Shown here one piece after another: positions 57,195 to 64,000 of a DNA stretch of 64,000 nt. Origin of the DNA: Pythium myriotylum (taxonomy: Eukaryota > Oomycota > Peronosporomycetes > Pythiales > Pythiaceae). The stretch is taken from the NCBI GenBank assembly GCA_023091665.1, contig JALJCQ010000003.1:310001-374000 (forward strand), written 5' to 3'. Made by a program: the position numbers and the translations under genes. Numbering within the stretch: the first letter of the stretch is position 1; each line of letters starts with the position of its first letter. The notes under the pieces were generated by a model. It was not told where the DNA came from. It made no database searches and saw only the letters and a list, made by a program, of their open reading frames with translations.

Positions 57195-59075
57195 ATGGTG
57201 GAGCTGTTCTGCGTGGTGGTCGGAGAGAAGGGAAGCGCATTCCCGGTAGATATCGACACGAGTCAGTCTGTGGGGAAGCTGAAGGACGCGATTAGGGATA
57301 ACCCCGAGTGTGGCTTCCCCAAGAGCAAGCTGCATCTATTCCTCGCCAAGAACGGCGACGACACGTGGCTCGAATCAAGCACAGATGATGTGAAGAAGCT
57401 CAAGAAAGGGGAAAAGACTGCTCTAATCGAAGCGCTGACACACGAAGACAATGAACTGCAGGGAGAGTCTGGCCTTCAGAAGGTGTTGAAGGATATGCCT
57501 CAACCAGCAACTGACCAGATCCACGTGTTGGTGGTGATTCCGTCGCGTGACGTCGGTGGAAAGCGTGTTCGAGTAGATGAATGGTTTGTCGACGAAGCAT
57601 TTTCTGTCCAAAAGAAGAAACGAAAACTGGATGAGGACGAAACTGACCAATTCACAAGGTATTTCAAGATGGCTGGGTTTCCACCGTTGGCACATCCGAT
57701 GGAGAAGTACACGAAGATTGTGGAACGAGATGCATATGCTGTGATTTTTGCAGAGCTAATGCGCAAGGTGAAGTTGTGCTTCGAAGCCAAATCAGGCGCT
57801 AACATGGTCGTGACGGGAAATCCAGGCACAGGGAAGAGTCGCTTCTACCTCTATTGCATCTTTCAACTTCTATTGGGACAACATGAGGAAGTCAAGGAGC
57901 TGTCTTCGTTTGATTTGGTGCTGAATTTCGGAAACAAACACCACAAGTTCCATACTGAAAGCAGGGAGTTCATCAAGTTGAACGAAGCGGATGCTCTTTC
58001 GATTCAAGATCAGCACCGTGTACTTCGGCTCATCGAGGGAAAATCATCGGAACTTACCGGCTGGAAAGGAGTATCAATTCTATTTGCTTCCCCGGGACTG
58101 GATGGCATGAACGATTACGCAAAAGTTGACTCGTTCACGTACATCTTGCCAGTGTGGAGTCTGGAAGAGCTTCAAGATTACAACTCACTGCTTGATGATG
58201 ATTTCAAACTAGCAGAAGACGTTTTGATATCGCGATACGACAAGTTTGGTGGAATTCCAAGATTCATTTTCACTGCGACGGAGCTTGAGAATGACGAAGA
58301 ACTTCAGAAGGCTATCGCTACATTCAGTGCGTTGGATATCATTTCATATGCCAAAAGCAATCATGCTGTGCGAGACGGAAATTACAGCCACCGCGTTCTC
58401 GAGATGGTCCCGAGCAGAGTGGATTTTCGAGCAAAATTCCATCTTGATTTTTTGTCCAAGTACATTGCCGAGAAGATCGTTGCTAAAGTGGACGAAGACA
58501 GTCTGCATAGAGTATCGGAATTCGCAATTGCACACGCCAATGATGACTCAGGAAGTACATCCGTCGTTCGAGGCAAGATATACGAGATGCTCTGCCACAG
58601 ATGGTTCAATCTACACAAACAAGGACACCTACAGCTCCGTTCGTTGTGCTCGAAGGAGCGCATAGAGTTGATCGTTCCGGAAAATATGCCAATGGTACGG
58701 TTCTCCACTCTCGATGAGATCCGTGCAGTTCCTCGACGCCTGACGTACTACCAGCCGACGTCAAGAACATTCGGTGCGTTGGATGCATTCATCTTGGATG
58801 GCAAGAACACCAGATGCTATGGTTTGCAGATGACCCTCAACCTGGATCATGGAATCAAAGCTGCACCATTGAGTAGCTTTTTGCTCTGGCTGAACGGTAT
58901 TGGTATCCCCACGTATCAGTTCTACTTTGGTTTCGTGGTTCCAAGCAACTTAGCGCCACACTATCGGAAGCAAACGATCAGAACCAAGACTAATGAAGTT
59001 CACCAGAGACCAGGAACGTTGGCGAGTGTGAAGCAGTATGTTGTTGCATTAGACGTGTTTGTTGGGAACATTTAA
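57195..59075 (+). CDS. Crinkler (CRN) effector with P-loop NTPase and REase-like C-terminus, inside the Maverick
   Basis: 626 residues. CRN N-terminus: MVELFCVVVGEKGSAFPVDI, LHLFLAK (46-52, the LxLFLAK motif), WLES after it, and HVLVVIP (110-116) closing the DWL domain. A classical NLS (KKKRK, about 140) follows. Residues about 170-400 are a P-loop NTPase: GNPGTGKSRFYLY (208-215 core). The C-terminus has FGALDAFILDGKNTRCYGLQMTLNLDHGIK, like the D ... Q-x-T region of the PD-(D/E)xK nuclease-like domains that pair with NTPases in CRN proteins. G+C is about 50% in sampled coding lines, against roughly 30-40% in the surrounding Maverick genes. Frame intact. It is the only non-viral gene in the element and lies between the virion genes and the right TIR. 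Confidence 0.9.
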   Translation: MVELFCVVVGEKGSAFPVDIDTSQSVGKLKDAIRDNPECGFPKSKLHLFLAKNGDDTWLESSTDDVKKLKKGEKTALIEALTHEDNELQGESGLQKVLKDMPQPATDQIHVLVVIPSRDVGGKRVRVDEWFVDEAFSVQKKKRKLDEDETDQFTRYFKMAGFPPLAHPMEKYTKIVERDAYAVIFAELMRKVKLCFEAKSGANMVVTGNPGTGKSRFYLYCIFQLLLGQHEEVKELSSFDLVLNFGNKHHKFHTESREFIKLNEADALSIQDQHRVLRLIEGKSSELTGWKGVSILFASPGLDGMNDYAKVDSFTYILPVWSLEELQDYNSLLDDDFKLAEDVLISRYDKFGGIPRFIFTATELENDEELQKAIATFSALDIISYAKSNHAVRDGNYSHRVLEMVPSRVDFRAKFHLDFLSKYIAEKIVAKVDEDSLHRVSEFAIAHANDDSGSTSVVRGKIYEMLCHRWFNLHKQGHLQLRSLCSKERIELIVPENMPMVRFSTLDEIRAVPRRLTYYQPTSRTFGALDAFILDGKNTRCYGLQMTLNLDHGIKAAPLSSFLLWLNGIGIPTYQFYFGFVVPSNLAPHYRKQTIRTKTNEVHQRPGTLASVKQYVVALDVFVGNI

Positions 59076-59344
59076 AGGGGTAATACAAGCTAGAGAGGAT
59101 ATAGAGGAAACAAAGTTGTTCCTATGTCCTTGCACTGTGTCCTCGAGACACTATTGTTGCGGCTGCTGCTGATTGTGCTCGATAGGGCTGATAAGACAGA
59201 AATGATTCTCTCTGATAGCCTGTCTAAACCGATAGTGTCGAAATGGTAGCGATTTGCCTCCTAGCCTAAGCTACTTCTTGAACAATGTATGCATTCCCCA
59301 AAGTTCGTTGGTTCTGATCACCTCTATGATCTGATAACCTGCAG

Positions 59345-59455
59345 AACCGCGACAAGGACTCGACAGAAGTGAAGCACGATCTGTTTCTATGGGCAAAAGA
59401 AGCGCAAGCGCGCCATCTGCACGAGATCCGCAAACTCGACAGAAGTTACAGCTAA
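59345..59455 (+). pseudogene. Stranded host-like exon next to the CRN gene
   Basis: After a plausible acceptor (cctgcag) a 36-codon frame reads STEVKHDLFLWAKEAQARHL and ends HEIRKLDRSYS, stop. Codon use and charge pattern are protein-like and GC-richer than the Maverick. No donor exon is nearby. It may be the 3' exon of a host gene carried in together with the CRN gene. Inference. Confidence 0.35.
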
Positions 59456-59509
59456 AAAAAGGTTCCAGTTTCAGATGATGGAGGTTAAGACAAAAAAAAA
59501 GATTCTTTT

Positions 59510-59824
59510 TTAATTCTGTCTCTTAAATTCGTTCAAGTTTTCTTTCAATGATGGACATTTATTCTTGATATATTCATTTTTACACATCCAATTGAAATAT
59601 TGGGTATCGTTTTCAACAATCCACTTGACGGATTTGTTCTTATGTTTGCCCCACCGCATGATATAACTATCGTCTCCATCTTGGAACTTACCTAGTAAAA
59701 AGCGTTTGATATCCGATTCTTCGGATTGTTGATTGTATAACCATCGACAGTATGACGCATCTTGATCATATACTTCCTCAAGAGCCTTTCCCTTGTATTT
59801 TCCGAACTCTAAAATAACGGACAT
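59510..59824 (-). CDS. Maverick ORF with two DUF3820-like repeats
   Basis: 104 residues with a duplicated module: FGKYKGKALEEVYDQDASYCRWLYNQ and RWGKHKNKSVKWIVENDTQYFNWMCKNE. This fGK-x-x-GK ... D-x-x-Y-x-x-W-L/M pattern is seen in small DUF3820-type proteins and at the end of exonuclease-X-like proteins in bacteria and large viruses. Probably a nucleic-acid-related accessory protein. AT-rich like the rest of the element. Confidence 0.6.
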   Translation of the reverse strand: MSVILEFGKYKGKALEEVYDQDASYCRWLYNQQSEESDIKRFLLGKFQDGDDSYIMRWGKHKNKSVKWIVENDTQYFNWMCKNEYIKNKCPSLKENLNEFKRQN

Positions 59825-59908
59825 TTTTATGTGTAGTGTATGGTGTATCCCTATATACTACTTACTAATTTTATGTCAGAATAGAGAAATAATTATTGTG
59901 AAGTCGGA

Positions 59909-60137
59909 TTTTCTATGTCTCTCAGCTATGCCCCGAACCTTCGCGAATTTTTGGTGTGGAAAATGATTTAAGAGTGCTTGTTCTTAATGAGGTCATAGGA
60001 AAGTCGGTTTGGTTGTGTTTTGTGGAAAGGAGGTGTGGAATAGGTTTGTTGATCTGAGAGGGTATGGAAAGGTCTGTAGGGTTGTGTGAGAAACGTTGAA
60101 AAAAAAACGTACACGAAATGTTCTAGATATTACTACT
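59909..60137 (-). repeat. Maverick right terminal inverted repeat
   Basis: Inverse of 42704-42932, about five differences in 229 bp. Confidence 0.9.
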
Positions 60138-60143
60138 GCGGGA
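60138..60143. repeat. Maverick target-site duplication, right copy
   Basis: gcggga directly after the right TIR. Confidence 0.9.
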
Positions 60144-62670
60144 CCAGGCGGTACGCCAGCGGGATGAGGCTCTGACCAACGTGGCAGCCTTGGCTTCACG
60201 GTTGGCTTCGTCCCTGGGCTCACCGACGGAAGTGGCTGGTTTCTTTCTGCGTTCTGCTTCATTCCGGGGTTGCGATCCCGATGCTCTGCTCTACGTGTTG
60301 GAAGCTTGTCGGCGTGGAGACACGACAGGTTTATGCAACGTAAACTGCGTGGTCGTGCCCTACCCGGGCTACTGCGTTCCTCCTCTCGATCCAGCTTTAT
60401 ACATCATGCCGCCACCTCTGCCGCCTTCTCTAGCAGCACTAGTGGCTGCCGGCAGCGCGAACCAGTCAGCGACAGCGATTTTGACGAGGGGTCTCGCTTC
60501 GGGGCCGGCTATCTCCAGCTTGGCGGCGCTCTCGACCTCAACGCCGGACACGGCATCTTCCAAGGCGCAACGACCGTCCTCCGCTCCTTCAAGTTCGCCT
60601 CGGAAACCGACACCACCTTCTTCTCCTCCGTCAGGTTCGTCAGGCGCGTCGCCGGCTGATTCTGCTTCTTCTGGTTCTTCCAGTTGTCCAGCTCGAAGCA
60701 CGAGTTCCCAGCCAGAGTCGACCGCTCCGCCGCCGCCAGGCGCGGGCAGGTCGCCTACGGTACACCACGGGCGCATAGTAATGCGGCCCCGAGGTGGTGA
60801 TGACGACGGCGACAGTGAGGGGGAGGACGACGGGGATGACGAGGATGAACGGCCGGAGTTCGGAACTGGAAATTCGGATATCGAATTCAATCAGGGAGCC
60901 GCCCCCACATCCTCATCCGACAACGGCAGTGAGGACGAGCGAGAAGAGAAGGAGGAGGCAGCAAGTGCGGAGGGTGATTTGAAAAGGCCGGCGCCTACGC
61001 CGCTCTCTCCTTCGGCCCATAGACAGACGAAGCGACCACACAGCGGGCCTCCGGCTCCGGCTCCGCAGCCGATTTCTACGACGTCTAGCGCGGTTGGCGT
61101 TTCTCCTGTGGCGACCGTCGCGCCGCCGAGTGGCGCGAAGCCGAAGCCGGTGAGGAAGAAGAAGAAGGCACCTCCCCCAATGAAGTTTTCTGACGCTGAG
61201 AATGGGGCCCTCGAAGTGACTTTTCCCACTGAGCCCGAGCTCACCATGCTTGGAAGTGACATGCCAAGGCTTCATCCAGATGTGATCGCATCGCGGATGC
61301 CGGCGGTGCCTACGACACTCACCACACCAGACAAGCGAATGGAGTGGATGCGCCACACTCCGGCGTACAAGGCCGAACTTCCCGTGCTCGCTCACGCCAG
61401 ACGCGGCATCCCGCCCTTGAGCTCCGACTTGGCCGAAGTGGAGTTCAAGCTCGTCTGGTCTACGCTGCACTTCCCAAAAGGAACCGTGATGGGGACCAAC
61501 CGGGTGCTCAACTGGGCCCCCGTATTCCGTACAGGGGTGTCTGCGCTGTCTGGAGCGCTCCTCCGAGCCAAGTTGAACGGGGTCCCGATGCAGCGGGAGA
61601 ACATGGCTGTGCCTCGAGACAAGGGTCTTCCGTCGTCGCCGTTCTTCTCCACTCTTGTCGTGTCCAAGTCGGCGTCCAGCAGCGTCATGCGATCTTATGG
61701 CGCCGAATGTGGGGCCGATATTTATCAAGAGCTGATGGATCTCGAACTGTGGGAAGAAGTCTACAAATACCGGGTGACGCAGATCTGGACTTTCGACCCG
61801 ACTACCCTCAAGGGGGACAGCCAGGAATGGCTGGTCGTGCTCTTACTTTTCGGCTATCGGTTCCGGCAAGCGTTCTGGGAGCACCTTCATTGGTTTCACA
61901 CGGGTACGAAGATAGTTGATCAGGTCGCAAGCTGGACAGTCCCCCTCAAGCGCCGCGACATGCTGTCGAAGTTCTTCAGGGTTGCTTGGTTGTGTCTGTG
62001 GGCCGCTCGTCCGAAGAGCTGGCCTCGGGCGTTCGACGACTTGCTCGTCTGTGAACCCGCCTTTTGGTTCAGGCCCGCGCTCCACTGCACTTGGGTCCCC
62101 GACATGACCCGTCTTCAATCTGTTGAGCCTGGCGCAGACCGCAGCCGCATTCTACGTCAGCAACTTGGAGCCGTCGACGAGGAGGAACCGATCCGATCCT
62201 TTTACGCCGGCCGCGAAGACCGCTGCATCGAATCGCTGAAGGTTCGTGCTCAGATGGCGTTCCGTTATCATCATTACCTCGGGGTCGCGTGGTCGGTGCC
62301 GGACAACTGGTTGTCACCCGATTATCCCCGTAGTGAAGATGGAGTCCGCTCCCTCGGCACACCGGGCCCAGACTTCTACAAAGCTTCATACGATCAACGG
62401 CTTCTGGCGGACTGGGTGGGGCGGACGCAGAAGATTGCTGAATGGTACAAGTTGAACGATTCAACGTCCGGCGCGTCGATGAACGATGCGATCTTCCGAG
62501 AGATCTTGGGCGAGTGGCCACTAGCGAGCCAGGCGGGGTCGACTTCTTCTAATCCACCTGGGGTTCCCGCCTCTGCTCAGGGTGTCGCGGATTCTTCGCC
62601 GGCCTCTTCAAGTCAAGCTTCGCCCGCGCCGTCCGCCATCGACTTGTCCGGTGATTCTCCCATGATTTAG
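60144..62670 (+). pseudogene. Retroelement-associated ORF, 3' part
   Basis: Continues the frame of 41973-42703. After the coiled coil comes a Ser/Pro-rich linker, an acidic patch (GDDDGDSEGEDDGDDEDE), a basic KPKPVRKKKKAPPPMKF and then a roughly 400-residue globular domain rich in Trp (WMRHTPAYKAELPVL, VLNWAPVFRTGVSALSGALLRAK, WDLELWEEVYKY-like helices, LLLFGYRFRQAFWEHLHW). Ser/Ala-rich tail. No zinc knuckle, protease or RT motif. It may be a gag-like or accessory protein. It faces the integrase ORF at 63017-64000, which is on the other strand. Confidence 0.55.
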
Positions 62671-63016
62671 TCGTTTTGCACTCCTCTTCGTCGATCAACA
62701 TAGCGGCGGATCAGTAAGTCAGTCGCCCCTTAATACATGCCTTCCTTTGGTCTTCTTGCTTTTTTTTTTTTTCCTACATACGCAAACATACATACTCGCT
62801 CTTTTCATCAGCTAGAGTGGCGTCCGGCCCTTACAGCCGGACGGCCGGCCTACTGGCTGGCATCAACTCACCTTGGGGAGCGATACGACTGCATTGAATA
62901 GCTCTTATCAGTCGGCTGCTCCCGGGTCAAGTTGGACTTCATGCTGGCTATCGCGGCTGGCTGGGCGAAGCCATCTCGCGATTTGAGGGGCGCCGCAGCC
63001 CCTTTTCGCCGGGTAT
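62671..63016. other. Spacer between convergent retroelement ORFs
   Basis: 346 bp with a T run (about 62760-62774; A-rich on the minus strand, polypurine-tract-like) and a perfect hairpin gtccggc-ccttaca-gccggac at 62822-62842 that could end transcripts from both sides. Confidence 0.5.
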
Positions 63017-64000
63017 CTAGCTCTCGTCACTGCCTTCGTCCACTTGCATCGCGGCGAAGCGCGCCCTACCTCGGGCGCTGCGGTCGAACTCGTATAACAG
63101 CCGCCCGCAATTCAGGCGGTGCACAGGCTCCCATGTCGGCTCCTCATATCCGGTCCATTTGACCAGATACTCTCTTCCACGTCTCGCGTTGCGGACCCGA
63201 CTCCACCGGACATCTAGTAGAGCCTCGACTTCATACTCGTTGAATCCGCGATCCGGCTCCCAGCTGTCTTCTGGGAGGAGGGCTGCGTCGAAATCGGCTT
63301 CTTCCGGGACGTTCGTGGGGGAGCTAGTCGGGCGTTCTGGGGAAAGCAACCTCGGCTTGAGCCTACCGACATGGACCCACGGGAACACTCGATACGGTGA
63401 GCCTTGGACTTCTAACTTGCACATGAACTCCTGGCTCTTTTCGACAATCCGGAACGGGCCGTGCCATTTGTGAGCAAGTTTCCTAGTGAGGCCGGGCCTT
63501 ACCTGAGCGATATAGAGCCAGACTGCGTCTCCAACTTCGAATCCCGACTTGAATCTGTCTGCGAGGTCGGTCCACGCCTGAGTCCGTTCTTCGGCGCGAG
63601 CGCGTTTTGCTCTTTCTTGCAAACGCCGGGCTTCTTCTCGCGCGTGCTGATATTCGCGCTGAACTTGGAGCCTCCAGGTGTAGGCGCGTAGTCTATCCGC
63701 CCTGCGAGCCGGCTTCGGCGATAACATCGCAGCCATTGTGGTCTTAGCATCCCAACCATGCATCAAGAAGAACGGAGTCTCCCGGCGAGTCGCGTCCATG
63801 GACGTGTTGAGGGCGAACAAGAGACGGCCGGCTAAGTCTTCCCAGTCTTCCTGCGCCGGCTCCTCGATATATGATCGAATACTCCGGATAACTGTCTGTA
63901 CTGACCTCTCTTGTTGCCCGTTGGCCTGCGGCCGGTACGCCAGCGTCGCTCGTTGTTGGCTACCCATCATTCGCGTGAAATTGCCGAACACCTCGCTCAT
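63017..64000 (-). CDS. Ty3/gypsy integrase C-terminal part with chromodomain (partial at window edge)
   Basis: Minus-strand frame entering from beyond 64000: YRPQANGQQERSVQTVIRSI (end of the DDE core, with the catalytic Glu in QQER), LLFALNTSMDATRRETPFFLMHG, the GPY/F-like module (HKWHGPFRIVEKS, PYRVFPWVHVGRLKP) and a chromodomain (EYEVEALLDVRWSRVR...REYLVKWTGYEEPTWEPVHRL). This defines a chromovirus-type Ty3/gypsy element. Frame intact through to its stop. RT and RNase H should lie to the right of the window. Confidence 0.9.
   Translation of the reverse strand: MSEVFGNFTRMMGSQQRATLAYRPQANGQQERSVQTVIRSIRSYIEEPAQEDWEDLAGRLLFALNTSMDATRRETPFFLMHGWDAKTTMAAMLSPKPARRADRLRAYTWRLQVQREYQHAREEARRLQERAKRARAEERTQAWTDLADRFKSGFEVGDAVWLYIAQVRPGLTRKLAHKWHGPFRIVEKSQEFMCKLEVQGSPYRVFPWVHVGRLKPRLLSPERPTSSPTNVPEEADFDAALLPEDSWEPDRGFNEYEVEALLDVRWSRVRNARRGREYLVKWTGYEEPTWEPVHRLNCGRLLYEFDRSARGRARFAAMQVDEGSDES

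Larger units (their letters stand above)
42704..60137 (+). mobile_element. Maverick/Polinton, complete 17,434-bp element carrying a Crinkler gene
   Basis: Bounded by about 229-bp TIRs beginning AG and a perfect 6-bp target duplication (gcggga), exactly the Maverick/Polinton pattern. Gene order: PolB with HNH (+), DD35E chromodomain integrase (+), zinc ORF (+), core/pVI-like protein (-), small ORF (-), 566-residue ORF (-), penton-like minor capsid (-), packaging ATPase (-), fibre-like protein (+), major capsid (-), adenain-like protease (+), winged-helix-like ORF (+), small acidic ORF (-), CRN effector (+), DUF3820-like ORF (-). It has both replication/integration and virion genes, so it is virus-like. 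AT-rich against the GC-rich flanks, except the CRN block. Damage: two frame breaks in PolB and an in-frame stop early in the fibre. Confidence 0.95.

Noticed and set aside
56742..57335. 197-codon minus-strand ORF across the CRN start
   Set aside because: The upstream half is antisense to the CRN N-terminus; only the part from 57038 looks genuine.
1..64000. CRISPR arrays, riboswitches, bacterial operons
   Set aside because: No regularly spaced repeat arrays or bacterial-type signals; spliced genes and eukaryotic elements throughout.

Overview
The window looks like oomycete nuclear DNA (Phytophthora / downy-mildew type). The evidence is two Crinkler (CRN) effector genes, tyrosine-kinase-like receptor kinases, a secreted L-type lectin, gene-dense GC-rich sequence with short GT-AG introns of about 60-100 bp, and a heavy load of MULE, Ty3/gypsy, LINE and Maverick elements. 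Species cannot be read from the sequence alone.

Layout. 0-27 kb is mostly a conserved housekeeping and signalling neighbourhood: PX-domain protein, two endonuclease IV paralogues, a complete Mutator-like element (2.8-5.7 kb), a secreted CocE/X-Pro-type hydrolase with a frameshift, a secreted protein with six Cys-pair repeats, a four-exon lectin, mitochondrial ribosomal protein L46, a probable nuclear protein, an ankyrin membrane protein, an alpha-oxoamine synthase (BioF type), a heat-shock transcription factor, a small zinc protein, a multi-pass membrane protein and a receptor-like TKL kinase. 27.6-36.4 kb is a graveyard of gene pieces: a TKL kinase without its N-lobe, the last exon of a P450, pieces of RNA 3'-phosphate cyclase and threonyl-tRNA synthetase, a kelch gene with an internal micro-inversion, a GST-C-like gene, a cyclic-nucleotide-binding-domain gene, a KDO-8-phosphate synthase split by a LINE fragment, a degenerate tRNA and a peptidyl-tRNA hydrolase piece. 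37.4-39.2 kb holds a CRN gene with a kinase-like C-terminus, followed by a broken coiled-coil gene.

41-64 kb is nested mobile DNA. A retroelement-associated ORF (41.97 to 62.67 kb) is split by a complete 17,434-bp Maverick/Polinton at 42704-60137. This element has about 229-bp terminal inverted repeats and a perfect 6-bp target duplication (gcggga). It carries protein-primed-type DNA polymerase B with an embedded HNH domain, a DD35E chromodomain integrase, penton-like minor capsid, double-jelly-roll-type major capsid, packaging ATPase, adenain-like protease, fibre-like protein and several small ORFs. A Ty3/gypsy integrase with chromodomain runs off the right edge on the opposite strand.

The most notable signal is a complete CRN effector gene (57195-59075: CRN N-terminus, NLS, P-loop NTPase, REase-like C-terminus) inside the Maverick, between the virus-like core genes and the right TIR. 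Its base composition is host-like, and it is followed by what looks like a stranded host exon. This makes the element a candidate vehicle for moving an effector gene. Its polymerase has two frame breaks and its fibre an early in-frame stop, so this copy may be inactive or may contain consensus errors.
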